From UBA10649 sp963755335 (lineage in GTDB: Bacteria; Actinomycetota; Actinomycetes; S36-B12): DNA of 64,000 bases. The notes under the pieces were generated by a model. It was not told the DNA's origin. It worked only from the letters and a program-made list of their open reading frames with translations, and did no database searches. The DNA is taken from assembly GCA_963755335.1 (NCBI GenBank), contig CAVWJW010000002.1, positions 682,001-746,000 on the forward strand, read 5' to 3'. Each line of letters starts with the position of its first letter. Position 1 is the stretch's first letter. Made by a program: the position numbers and the translations under genes. Shown piece by piece: positions 8,986-18,826 of the stretch.

Positions 8986-9049
8986 AGTAGTACGGGAATG
9001 TCGTGGGGCCCCGGCCTAGGCCGGGGCCCCACGACATTCCCGTACTACT
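8986..9049. terminator. 64-base perfect palindrome between convergent upp and pntB
   Basis: Two 32-base arms are exact reverse complements with no spacer, centred between 9017 and 9018; the centre is GGCCTAGGCC flanked by GGGGCC runs. It fills nearly the whole gap between the upp stop (8975) and the pntB stop (9054). RNA from either strand would form a very stable hairpin, so a bidirectional terminator is the natural reading. There is no U-tract of note on either side. Confidence 0.75.
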
Positions 9050-9053
9050 CGCG

Positions 9054-10464
9054 CTAGAGGGCCTTGAGGATGTCCTCGACCCGGTCCTTGGCGTCACCGA
9101 ACAGCATGGAGCTGTTGTCCTTGAAGAACAGCGGGTTCTGCACACCGGCGTAGCCGACCGCCATCGAGCGCTTGAACACGATGACGTTCTTGGCCTCCCA
9201 CACTCGCAGCACCGGCATGCCGGCGATGGGCGACGTGGGGTCGTCCTCGGCCGCCGGATTCACCGTGTCGTTGGCGCCGATCACCAGGACGACGTCCGTG
9301 TTGGGGAAGTCGTCGTTGATCTCGTCCATCTCCAGAACGATGTCGTACGGCACCTTGGCCTCGGCCAGCAGGACGTTCATGTGCCCGGGCAGGCGACCAG
9401 CCACGGGGTGGATCCCGAACCGGACGTTCACTCCCCTGTCGCGCAGGTGGCGGGTGATCTCGGCGACCGGGTACTGCGCCTGCGCCACCGCCATGCCATA
9501 GCCCGGCGTGATGATGACCGAGCTCGCTTCCTTCAGCAGGTCGGCGGTCTCCTCGGCCGTGATCTCGTGGTGCTCGCCGTAGTCGACGTCACCTGACGTC
9601 GGAGCCTCGATGCCGAAGCCTCCAGCGATGACCGAGATGAACGAGCGGTTCATGGCCGCGCACATGATGTAGCTCAGGTACGCACCGGACGAGCCGACGA
9701 GTGCGCCGGTGACGATCAGCAGGTTGTTGCCGAGCAGGAAGCCCGATGCCGCGGCGGCCCAACCCGAGTAGCTGTTGAGCATCGACACGACGACCGGCAT
9801 GTCGCCGCCGCCGATCGACGCGACGAGGTGCCATCCGAGCAGCAGCGCGAGGACCGTGCCGGCGATCAGGATGCCGACGTTCGGCGTGATCACGAACCAC
9901 ACCGTCAGCGCGGCGAAGAGCACGAGCGCGCCGATGTTCAGCGCGTTCTTGCCCGGCAGCATCATCGGCTTGGAGTCGATGCGGGCCGACAGCTTGAGGA
10001 AGGCGACGATCGAACCCGTGAAGGTGACTGCGCCGATGAAGACGCCGACGATCACTTCACCGTGGTGGATGCCCAGCAGGTCGGAGCCGACTTCGGACTG
10101 CGCATCGCCCAGCGCTTCCACTGTGTAGAAGCCCGGCCCAGCCGACCAGCACGGCCGCGAGGCCGACGAAGCTGTGCAGCAGGGCGATGAGCTCGGGCAT
10201 GCCGGTCATCTGCACGACCTTGGCCCGCCACAGGCCGATGGCCGCGCCCACGACGATCGCGATCGCCATCAGGGTCGCACCGATCGGCGAGATGTCCTCG
10301 GAGAAGGCCAGGCCGATGGTCGCCACAACGGCGATGACCATGCCGGCGATGCCGTACCAGATACCCGACTTCGCCGACTCGTGCTTGGACAGCCCCGCGA
10401 GGCTCATGATGAACAGCAGTGCTGCTACGAGGTAGGCCGCAGTCGCGACCGATGCCATGGTCAT
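9054..10464 (-). CDS. pntB: NAD(P) transhydrogenase subunit beta (frameshifted)
   Basis: PntB carries membrane helices and the NADP(H)-binding domain III of the proton-translocating transhydrogenase, which uses the proton gradient to make NADPH. From the ATG at 10464, helices such as AAYLVAALLFIMSLAGLSKHE are present up to FVGLAAVLVGWAG. One extra base near 10134 then shifts the frame, and the protein continues as FYTVEALGDAQSEVGSDLLG to the end. Domain III is complete, with ITPGYGMAVAQAQ and the GANDTVNPAAEDDPTSPI motif. Total length is 3n+1. The start overlaps the pntA stop (ATGA), so the pair is co-translated. Confidence 0.92.
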
Positions 10465-11991
10465 CGCTGGAACATCCCCAGCATGCGGCGGGTGACGGCG
10501 AAGCCGCCGAAGATGTTGATGCTGGCCAGCAGGATCGCGACGAACGCCAGGACCGTCACGATCGTGTCACCCTTGCCGATCTGCAGCAGCGCTCCGACGA
10601 TGATGATGCCGGAGATCGCATTCGTGATCGACATCAGCGGCGTGTGCAGGGCGTGGTGGACCTTCCCGATGACGTAGTAGCCGATGACGATGGCGAGGAC
10701 GAACACCGTGATGTTCACCGCGAGGGTCGCGGGCGCGGCCGCGGTGATGAGCAGCAGCAGCAGGGCACCGATGCCCACGATCGTGTAGCGGCGGCCAGGG
10801 CCCGCGGGTGCCTTGGGCTCCTTGACGGCAACCGCGGCAGGGGCGGCGGCGGCCGGAACCGCCGAGACCTGCACAGGTGGCGGTGGCCACGTTTTCTCCC
10901 GCGCTCGGGCAACCGTCATCGAGCGCTGCACGACGTCGTCCCAGTCAAGGACCAGTTCGCCGTCCTTGCCGGGGGTCATGAGCTTCATCAGGTTCACGAG
11001 GTTCGTGCCATACAGCTGCGAGGCCTGGGCGGGCAGCCGGCCAGCGAGGTCGGTGTAGCCGATGATCGTCACGTCGTTGTCGGTGACCACGACCTCGCCG
11101 GGACGCGAACCCTCGACGTTGCCGCCGTTGGACGCAGCCATGTCGACGATGACCGACCCCGCCTTCATCGACGCCACCATCTCGCTGGTGAGCAGTCGCG
11201 GGGCGGGTCGGCCGGGAATGAGCGCGGTGGTGATGACGATGTCGACGTCCTTGGCGAGCTCGCCGTACATCTTCGCCTCGCGCGCCTTGTAGTCGTCGCC
11301 CATCTCCTTGGCGTAGCCCGTCGCGCTGACCTCGACCTCGGGCGACTCGATGGCGATGTACTCGCCGCCGAGGCTCTTGACCTGGTCGGCCACCTCGGGG
11401 CGCGGGTCCGTGGCCCGGACGACGGCGCCCAGCGAGCTGGCGGTCCCGATGGCGGCAAGCCCCGCGACGCCGACGCCGGCGACCAGGACCTTCGCTGGGG
11501 GCACCTTGCCGGCGGCGGTGACCTGGCCGGTGAAGAAGCGGCCGAAGACGTTGGCGGCCTCGATGACGGCGCGGTAGCCGGCGATGTTGGCCATCGAGCT
11601 CGAGCACGTCGAGCGACTGGGCTCGCGAGATGCGCGGGACCGCATCCATGGCCATGGCCGTGACATCGCGCTCGGCCAGCTTGTCGACCAGCTCGGGCGA
11701 GAGCCCCGGGGCCATGATGCTGATCAGCGTGCCGCCGTCGGCGAGCATCGCGATCTCGTCATCGCTAGGGGCGTTGACGTGGAAGACGATCTTCGCGCCC
11801 CACGCCTCCTGCATCGAGCCGATCGAGGCGCCGGCAGCGCGATAGGAGTCGTCGGTGAAGGACGCGGCCTCACCCGCTCCCGACTCGATCAGGACGTCGT
11901 AGCCGAGTGCGGTCAGCTGCTCGACGGTCTTGGGTGTCGCGGCGACGCGGGTCTCGCCGGGACGTGATTCACGAGGAACTCCGATGAGCAA
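10461..11991 (-). CDS. pntA: NAD(P) transhydrogenase subunit alpha, fused form (frameshifted)
   Basis: About 510 residues after repair, combining the NAD(H)-binding domain and the C-terminal membrane part (AA and AB) in one protein. The N-terminus reads IGVPRESRPGETRVAATPKT. The Rossmann motif VLVAGVGVAGLAAIGTA lies after the break. One extra base near 11604 separates AMDAVPRISRAQSLDVL from SSMANIAGYRAVIEAAN. Membrane helices near the end include LAVNITVFVLAIVIGYYVIGK. I favour the TTG at 11991 as start because GGAG lies 6 bases before it; a TTG at 12003 is also in frame. It is the first gene of the pntA-pntB operon. Confidence 0.92.
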
Positions 11992-12215
11992 CGCGATCTC
12001 CAAACGTGGCTGGTGCGAGGCGCGCGAGGCGTCGCCGGGACCGGCTCGCGCTCGCGTCCGTCAGCCTATGGGGCGAGCCCGGGGCCGTACGAGGCCTAAG
12101 GTCCCCCGATCTTCCGCCAGAAGGCGGCAACGTGGCCGAAACACAAGTTCTTTAGTGTGCTCCCCAACGAGTGTGTGGAAGATCACTAGAGCGCGAGGCG
12201 ACGGGAGGTGTCGTG

Positions 12216-13793
12216 GTGTCGGTAACGCCGTTCGACGAGATGCTGCTGTCCGACGACGCCCCCCGGACGACCCACGCCGACCTCCACCGGACGCTCTCCG
12301 GCCTGGGCAGCGAGGGCCTGTCCGAGCGGGCCCGGCAGAGGGACGCCTACCTCGACCGCCACGGCATCACGTTCACGCTCGGGGAGCGCGAGCGTCCGCT
12401 GCCGATGGACCTCGTTCCTCGGCTCCTCACGCCCTCGGAGTGGAAGCAGATCGAGGCCGGCGTCATCCAGCGACTTCGCGCCCTCGAGGCCTTCCTGAAC
12501 GACATCTACGGCGACGGCCGGATCCTGGCCGAGGGCCTCATCCCCATCAAGCTGGTCACCAGCTCCACGCACTTCCACCGTCAGGCGTGGGGCATCCAGA
12601 CCCCGAACAACGTCCGGATCCACGTCTCCGGCATCGACCTGATCCGCGACGAGGCGGGCGAGTTCCGCGTCCTCGAGGACAACCTGCGCAACCCGTCGGG
12701 CGTCTCCTACGTCATCGAGAACCGCCGCACGCTCGCCCACGTGCTTCCGGAGATCTTCACGGACTATCGCGTTCGCTCCGTGAACGAGTATCCGGAGCGT
12801 CTGCTCGAGGCATTGCGCGCGGCCGCGCCGAACGGCATCACCGAGCCCACCGTCGTCGTGCTCACTCCGGGCGTCCACAACTCCGCGCACTACGAGCACG
12901 CCTTCCTGGCTCGCAACATGGGTGTCGAGCTGGTCGAGGGCCGCGACCTCTACTGCCGCGACTCGCGCGTGTGGATGCGCACGACGTCGGGTCCTGAGCC
13001 CGTCCACGTGATCTACCGCCGCATCGACGACGACTTCCTCGACCCGGTCCACCTGCGCCCCGACAGCATCCTCGGCGTACCGGGCCTGGTGAATGCCGCC
13101 CGCGCCGGCTACGTGACGATCGCCAACGCCATCGGCAACGGGGTCGCCGACGACAAGGCCATCTACCCGTACGTTCCCGCGTTCATCCGCTACTACCTCG
13201 ACGAGGAGCCGATCCTCCCGAACGTCGACACCTACGACCTCGAGGACCCCGACAAGCGCGCCTGGGTCCTCGAACGCATGGACACGATGGTCATCAAGCC
13301 CAGCGATGCCTCGGGCGGGTACGGCCTGATGATGGGACCGTCGGCCACGGACGAGCAGATGGAGTCCACCCGCAAGGCAGTGCTGGCGGACCCGCGTGGG
13401 TGGATCGCGCAGCCGGTCGTCACCTTCTCCACCTGCCCGACCGTCGTCGACGGACGGCCGGATCGCACCGCGTCACGTCGACCTGAGGCCGTTCGCCGTG
13501 AACGACGGCACCAACGTCTTCGTGCTGCCCGGCGGATTGAGCCGCGTGGCGCTTCCCGAGGGCAGCCTGGTCGTGAACTCCAGCCAGGGTGGCGGCTCGA
13601 AGGACACCTGGGTGATCGACGACGGCACCCTCGACCAGGCACCCGAGGAGACGCCGTCGCCGGAGCCGCACGAGCGTCGCCTGTCACGCGCCGTCGCGGC
13701 CAACTTCTCCAAGCGCTACAACGCGCCCACCAGCCACGACGATCGCATCGTGCAGCAGGAGCGCCAGCAGCAGCAGGCGGACCGGCATGCTGA
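12216..13793 (+). CDS. Circularly permuted type 2 ATP-grasp protein (frameshifted)
   Basis: About 525 residues. This family (DUF404/DUF407) is predicted to form amide or peptide bonds with ATP. Clear blocks are RHGITFTLGERERPLPMDLVPR, DIYGDGRILAEGLIP, VLEDNLRNPSGVSYVIENR and VIKPSDASGGYG (ATP-grasp lysine). Near 13455 a 4-base duplication-like GACG moves the homology by one frame to RIAPRHVDLRPFAVNDG and GGGSKDTWVIDDG. A second, compensating change is needed in the CAG-rich tail so that translation ends at 13793, overlapping the next ATG (ATGCTGA). The start GTG at 12216 has GGAGG 7 bases upstream; GTG 12213 is possible. First gene of an ATP-grasp / alpha-E / transglutaminase operon. Confidence 0.85.
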   Translation: MSVTPFDEMLLSDDAPRTTHADLHRTLSGLGSEGLSERARQRDAYLDRHGITFTLGERERPLPMDLVPRLLTPSEWKQIEAGVIQRLRALEAFLNDIYGDGRILAEGLIPIKLVTSSTHFHRQAWGIQTPNNVRIHVSGIDLIRDEAGEFRVLEDNLRNPSGVSYVIENRRTLAHVLPEIFTDYRVRSVNEYPERLLEALRAAAPNGITEPTVVVLTPGVHNSAHYEHAFLARNMGVELVEGRDLYCRDSRVWMRTTSGPEPVHVIYRRIDDDFLDPVHLRPDSILGVPGLVNAARAGYVTIANAIGNGVADDKAIYPYVPAFIRYYLDEEPILPNVDTYDLEDPDKRAWVLERMDTMVIKPSDASGGYGLMMGPSATDEQMESTRKAVLADPRGWIAQPVVTFSTCPTVVDGRPDRTASRRPEAVRRERRHQRLRAARRIEPRGASRGQPGRELQPGWRLEGHLGDRRRHPRPGTRGDAVAGAARASPVTRRRGQLLQALQRAHQPRRSHRAAGAPAAAGGPAC

Positions 13794-14696
13794 GCCGGCT
13801 TGCGGAGTCGTTCTTCTGGCTCGGGCGCTACATCGAGCGCGCCGAGGCGACGGCGCGCCTGCTGGCCGAGCACCACCAGCTGCTCATCGAGGACCGGTCG
13901 GTGCCCGAGGCGCTGGCTGCCCGGATCCTGCTCGAGGCGCTGTCGATGCCGACCGAGGGCGCGACGACGGCACGCGACATGGTCAAGCGCGTGGTCGGCA
14001 AGGATGCCGACCCGTCGTCGATCACCGGCGCCGTCTCGTCGGCCCGCGCCAATGCGCGCGCGGTGCGCGACTCGCTGTCGCAGGACACCTTCGAGGCGCT
14101 CAACTCCGCACACATCGCGCTGACGCGCGGCATCGCCTTCACGTCCAGCCCCGGCGTCGCCCTGCACCGCGTCCTCGAGCGACTGCTGGTCGTCAACGGC
14201 GTCGTCGACTGGACGATGCCCCGCGACCAGGCCTTCCACTTCATGGTGCTCGGCCGCGAGCTCGAGCGCATCGACCTCGTCGGGCGCCTCCTCGACATCC
14301 GGCACGACGAGTGGTGGCCCGCCTCCGGCCCGTCTGCGGTCCTGCGCGCCGCCGGCGCGCTGTCGCCGTTCCTGCGCACCGGGCAGCCCATGACGCTCGG
14401 CGAACGTGCGCAAGTACCTCGTGCTCGACCCGGCGTTCCCCCGCTCGATGCGCTCGTGCGCGGCCGACGCCGAGAACGCGGTTCGCGGCCTCCAGGCGCT
14501 CGGCGCCAGCGACAGTTCTCAACTGCTGCGCGAGGTCGGGATGCTGAGGTCGGAACTCGAGTACGCCATGATCTCCTCGTCCGAGTGACGTCGACCTGCA
14601 TCGTCGAGACGACGCGCGCCGCGGCGGTGCGCGCCCATGAGGAAGTTCGACCGGGCCTTCTTCCGGCAGCACGGCACGATCGTGTGGAGCCACTGA
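13787..14696 (+). CDS. Alpha-E domain protein (frameshifted)
   Basis: About 303 residues if repaired. The alpha-helical alpha-E domain always accompanies the permuted ATP-grasp and transglutaminase-like genes; its function is unknown. The N-terminus LSRLAESFFWLGRYIERAE is diagnostic. Frame changes are needed near 14400 (before RKYLVLDPAFPRSMR), near 14585 and near 14640. The last gives the end EKFDRAFFRQHGTIVWSH, which stops at 14696 sharing a base with the next gene start (TGATG). I prefer this end over the stop at 14588 because homology and coupling continue to it. The ATG at 13787 overlaps the ATP-grasp stop. Confidence 0.75.
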
Positions 14697-15557
14697 TGTC
14701 CCGACGCTCTGGCCGGCGACTGCTACATCAGGCATCGCACCGGATTCCGCTACGGCGACGAGGTCGAGGCCTCGTTCAACGAGGTGCGCATGACGCCGCT
14801 GACGTCCGACGGCCAGCTGCTGATCAGCCACTACCTCGAGATCCACCCGAGCGCTTCGGTGCAGACCTACGACGACTACTGGGGTGCGCACGTCGAGGCC
14901 TTCGACGTGCACGTGCCCCACCGCGTCCTGGAGATCGTCGCGACCAGCACGGTCCATACACCGCCCAAGCCCGAGCTCCTGCCGGGCACGACGTGGGCAG
15001 GTCGTCCACTCGGCGCCGGTGCAGGACCGCTACGCCGAACTGCTCGGCCCTGACCGAGTACGTCGACGACCCGACCGACGACCGACCGCGCGCCGATCGT
15101 CACCGCGATGCGTTCGGCCCGCACGCCGCGCGAGGCCGCCGAGCTCGCGATGAGCGCCACGCGTGAGCGGCATCAGCTACACCTCCGGGGTCACCGAACG
15201 TGTCCACGACGGCGGCGCAGGCGTGGCAGTCGCCGTCAGGGCGTGTGCCAGGACTTCACCCACGCCATGCTGTCGCTGCTGCGCGGGGCCGCCATCCCCG
15301 CCCGCTACGTCAGCGGCTACCTGCACACCGAGGAGCCCGCGCCGGGCGAGACCGTCATCGGCGAGTCCCACGCCTGGGTGGAGTACTGGGACGGCGAGTG
15401 GCAGGCCGTCGACCCCACCAACGACCGCGCGGTCGGCGCGGCCCACGTCATCGTGGCTCGAGGCCGCGACTACGCGGATGTGCCGCCACTGAAGGGCATC
15501 TACGCAGGCGGCAAGAGCGAGGACCTCGGCGTCAGCGTCGAGATCACGCAGTTGTGA
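14696..15557 (+). CDS. Transglutaminase-like cysteine protease family protein (multiple frameshifts)
   Basis: About 285 residues if repaired. The N-terminal bacterial transglutaminase-associated domain appears as YIRHRTGFRYGDEVEASFNE and SHYLEIHPSASVQTYDDYWG. After breaks around 15000, 15050, 15110, 15165, 15200 and 15235, the catalytic core reads cleanly: GVCQDFTHAML (nucleophile Cys), ESHAWVEYWDG (His) and WQAVDPTND (Asp). The triad is therefore intact. The protein is probably an amide-bond hydrolase or transferase acting with the ATP-grasp protein. The start ATG at 14696 shares a base with the preceding stop, and a frame change just after it is required. Homology in every piece argues for sequence errors, not decay. 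Confidence 0.75.
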
Positions 15558-15665
15558 GGCGCGGCACGGGCCAGCGCGATAGCGGTCCGTGGCCGATGCC
15601 TGAGTTATCGTGGGGTCCCCGCGCGGCCCAGTCGTCGCGCCCACTAACGAGCGCCTAGGAGCACC

Positions 15666-16571
15666 ATGCGGACCCGACGCAACGCCTGGACGGGGCTGAT
15701 CGCTCTCGCGGCCGTCATCGCCGCCGGTCTGGTTGCCCCGGCATCCGCATCGGCGGATCCGCTGGTGGGCGCCTGCTACAAGTACCCCGCCTCCACGCTT
15801 CACAAGGTGTCGAGCGCCGCTCCCGCCATCGCCTGCGATGCCTCGCACACCGCCGAGACCTACTACGTGCGCCCCCTGCCCGACTCGTTCGGACTCCCCT
15901 CGAAGGCCACCCTCGGCGCGAAGATCTCCGCAGGACAACCGTGCAACGTGGCGACCATGAACGTCTACCTCGGCCTGGCCGATCGGGTGCTGCCCAGCCG
16001 CTGGCAGATCGTGCCGCTGTTCCCGACCGACGCGCAGTGGGCGGCCGGGCGAGCGGTGGATGCGGTGCGACGTCGTGCTGCAGGGCGGCCTTGCACCTGA
16101 AGCCGATCACCGGCACGGCCGCCGCCTTCGTCGCCGCAAACAAGGCCGACGGTGTTCGACTTCTGCACGCCGAAGGAGCCGAACGCGACAGCGACGTCGC
16201 GCCTACCCGTGCAAGGACCCCAAGAAGAACTGGATCAAGGTCCTCGACAAGGAGCTCGGCGGGGCCGGCTCGAAGTTCCCCGGGCAAGTCGTCGGTGGAG
16301 AAGAGCACGCGCAGCGTGTGCGAGAAGATGGGCAAGAAGTACGACGGCAAGGTTCCGTATCCGGGCTGGTGGGCCATCTGGCCGACGAGTCGCGGCTGGA
16401 GCGAAGGCCGCCGGTCGGCCCAGTGCTTCGTGCCCTACGGGCAGTACCTCAAGGAACTCGCGCAGAACGCGCCCAAGCCGGTACCCACGCCGGCCGCATC
16501 CCTGCGCCGGCACCCTCCAGCAACCGAGCGAGGCCCCGGCACCGGTCGCCAGCCCCACGCCCACCGCGTAG
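15666..16571 (+). CDS. Secreted septum-formation-family-like protein (multiple frameshifts)
   Basis: The start ATG at 15666 has AGGAG 5 bases upstream and begins a signal peptide (charged start, then LIALAAVIAAGLVAPASASA). The mature part has two cysteine-bearing halves: GACYKYP and AIACDASHTAETYYV, then further pieces in other frames such as KPITGTAAAFVAANKAD, AYPCKDPKKNW, YPGWWAIWPTS, GWSEGRRSAQCFVPYGQYL and a Pro/Ala/Thr-rich tail. The W-G-R-x-x-C-F-V-P ending resembles the septum-formation domain of actinobacteria, whose function is not known. Breaks fall near 16050, 16100, 16150, 16200, 16290 and 16510. The 3' limit is uncertain; I take the stop at 16571. Confidence 0.6.
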
Positions 16572-16587
16572 AGCCGTATCGCCGGAG

Positions 16588-17827
16588 TCAGTCGATGACG
16601 GTGCGGCGCGGCCCGATGCCCCATGCGACGTAGTTCCAGAACCAGTCGGCGATCACGCTGACACGCTGCCGACCGCCGGCCAGGTAGAAGATGTGCAGCC
16701 CCAGCCAGGAGAACCAGGCAGGGCGTGCCGTGCAGCTTCACCCCGCTGGGCAGTTCGACCACGGCCCGGCGCCGGCCGATCGTCGCCATCTGGCCCTTGT
16801 CCTTGTAGGAGAACGGCTCCAGAGCCCGGCCACGGTCGCGGTCGACGATCGCCCGGGCCACGTAGCGGCCCATCTGCATCGCGACCGAGGCCACCATCGG
16901 GAGCGGTCGACCATCAGCAGCCGTCGACGGTGCGCGATGTCACCGATCACCCAGATCGAGTCCGACAGTTGAAGGCTGGGCGACACCTCGAGCCGGTTCA
17001 TCCGGTCGGTGGTGCCGAGGTACTTCCATGCGTCGGGCGCGGCCACGCCGGCAGCCCACACGATGGTGCCCGCAATCAGCACCTCGCCCGACTTCAGGTG
17101 CACGTCGCCGGGATACATGCGGTCGACGGCGGCGGAGAGCATCACCGTCACGCCCAGGTGCTCGAGCTCGCTCCTTCGCATGCGCGCTCGACTTCTCCGA
17201 GAAGGACGGCAGGAGGCGCGGCCCGGCCTCGACGAGGGTGACGCCGGCAGCGTCATAGATCGACGGGAATTCGTGGCGCATCGCGCGCTGGAGCTCGGCG
17301 ACGGCACCCGAGAGCTCGACACCCGTGGGCCCCCCGCCGACGACGACCACGCGCAGCGCCTCCTTCGGGCAGTCGGCCCGAGCTCGACGTCCTCGTAGGT
17401 CTGCAGCAGTCGGCGTCGAATGGCCCGCGCCTCCTGGATCGTCTTCATCTGCAGGGCGTTCTCGGCCACTCCGGGCACCCCGAACGTGGTTCCGGTGCTG
17501 CCGACGGCGAGCACGAGGTCGTCCCACGGGAGGACGGTCCCGTCGGCGAGCCGCACCGTCTTCGCATCGGGCCTGATCCGCACGACGTCACCTCGACGGA
17601 ACGTCGCCCCCGGTACTGCGGCTCGGACCGGATACGCGATGTCGTCTTCGGGGAGTCCCGCCGGTCGCGACCTGGTAGAGCAGCGGGGAGAACACCTGAT
17701 ACGGATTACGGTCGATGACGGTCACGGCGTAGCCGGACTGCCTGGCCAGAATGCGCGCGCAAGTGAGCCCGCCGAAACCCGCGCCGACGATCACGACACG
17801 TCGCTGCTGGGCGTCCGAGGCGGTCAT
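16588..17827 (-). CDS. ndh: Type 2 NADH dehydrogenase (multiple frameshifts)
   Basis: NDH-2 passes electrons from NADH to quinone without pumping protons, at the inner face of the membrane. The pieces, in order, are the FAD-binding RVVIVGAGFGGLTCARIL, NPYQVFSPLLYQVAT, GLPEDDIAYPVRAAV, WDDLVLAVGSTGTTFGVPG, the NADH-binding VVVVGGGPTGVELSG, TIVWAAGVAAPDAWKYLG, SIWVIGDIA, MQMGRYVARAIV and the C-terminal WFSWLGLHIFYLAGGR ending in RRTVID before the stop at 16588. Frame changes are needed near 17683, 17378, 17185, 16915 and 16725. All expected domains are present. The start ATG is at 17827. Confidence 0.85.
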
Positions 17828-18776
17828 GGCCGGTCAGCGCAGGGGGCTCGGGCGGCTGGTCTTCGGGATACATGGACGTGCCTCGTGGCTGCGTCGCCTG
17901 AAGTACGGCGAACTGCCCGTCCGAGAGTTCAAGGGACAGCGCACGCACGATCGAGTCGACGGTCGCGGGCCGAGTGGCTCCCGGAATCGGTATGACGATC
18001 GGGCTGATCATGCGCAGCCAGGCAAGCACGACCTCCTGAGGCGAGGCGGCAAGGGACTCGCCGACCTCGTGGAACGCCTCGTAACGCGATCCGACGTCAT
18101 GCGCCTCGGCCGAGCCGCCCAGGGGTGACCACGGCAGGAACGCGATCCGCCGCTCGGTGCACCGATCGAGGACATCGGCGTCGGCGCGGTATCGCGGCGA
18201 GAACTCGTTCTGGACGGAGACGATGCCGCCGTCCTGCGGGCCGCCGAGAAGTTCGAGGGCGAGATCGAGTTCGGGCAGCGTGACATTCGACAGGCCGAGG
18301 CGCCGAACCAGGCCATCGTCCTTCAGGGACTTGAGGGCCAGCATCTGCTCGGCGTATGTCATCGCCGGGTCGTGGCGGTGGTGCTGATACAGCTCGATCG
18401 CCTCGACGCGGAGCGCGCGCAGGCTCGCCTCGCACGCCCTCCGCAGGCCGTCGCGAGTCGAATCACGCCCCCACGTCTCGCCTTCACCACGGGTCAGTCC
18501 GCCCTTGGTGGTCACGAGAACCCGTGCCAGATCGGCGGCTCCGCCGTAGGTGCGCAGCGCCTCCGCCACGAGAGCCTCGTTGTGCCCGACCGCGTCCCAG
18601 GCGGGCGCGTAGATGTTCGACGTGTCGAACAGCGTGACGCCCAGGTCGAGCGCGTGGTGGATCGTGGCGATCGCCCGGTCGCGGTGGGCAAGCATCGGTG
18701 GATCCGACAACGGCATGCAGCCAAGGCCGATGGCCGAGACCTGCAGATCTCCGATGGCGCGGGTCGGCAGATTCAC
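17706..18776 (-). CDS. Aldo/keto reductase
   Basis: An NADPH-dependent TIM-barrel oxidoreductase of about 320-356 residues. Landmarks are QVSAIGLGCMPLS near the N-terminus, LFDTSNIYAP (Asp/Tyr of the catalytic tetrad), LVTTKGG (Lys), ELYQHHRHDP (His region), RLGLSNV and IPIPGATRPATVDSIV. The start is the GTG at 18776, which has a TAGACT hexamer 7 bases upstream; GTG 18809 is in frame. As sequenced, the frame runs 120 bases into ndh; a stop at 17834-17836 in a neighbouring frame suggests an indel near the 3' end. The substrate is unknown. Confidence 0.82.
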   Translation of the reverse strand: MNLPTRAIGDLQVSAIGLGCMPLSDPPMLAHRDRAIATIHHALDLGVTLFDTSNIYAPAWDAVGHNEALVAEALRTYGGAADLARVLVTTKGGLTRGEGETWGRDSTRDGLRRACEASLRALRVEAIELYQHHRHDPAMTYAEQMLALKSLKDDGLVRRLGLSNVTLPELDLALELLGGPQDGGIVSVQNEFSPRYRADADVLDRCTERRIAFLPWSPLGGSAEAHDVGSRYEAFHEVGESLAASPQEVVLAWLRMISPIVIPIPGATRPATVDSIVRALSLELSDGQFAVLQATQPRGTSMYPEDQPPEPPALTGHDRLGRPAATCRDRRRGFRRAHLRAHSGQAVRLRRDRHRP

Positions 18777-18783
18777 GCTCGGG

Positions 18784-18789
18784 AGTCTA
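18784..18789 (-). promoter_or_regulatory. Putative -10 element for leaderless aldo/keto reductase mRNA
   Basis: On the minus strand TAGACT ends 7 bases before the GTG at 18776, in the 50-base gap after the ABC-F stop. No ribosome site is visible, so the gene may be transcribed as a leaderless mRNA independently of the ABC-F gene. Confidence 0.35.
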
Positions 18790-18826
18790 GTGAAATCGGG
18801 AGAAATCACGTCCGGATCTCAGACCA

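Noticed and set aside
13396..15166. Long plus-strand frames through the alpha-E and transglutaminase genes (for example 13396-14547 and 13787-15166) as novel proteins
   Set aside because: Their parts are pieces of the known genes joined to shadow sequence by indels, with no continuous homology.
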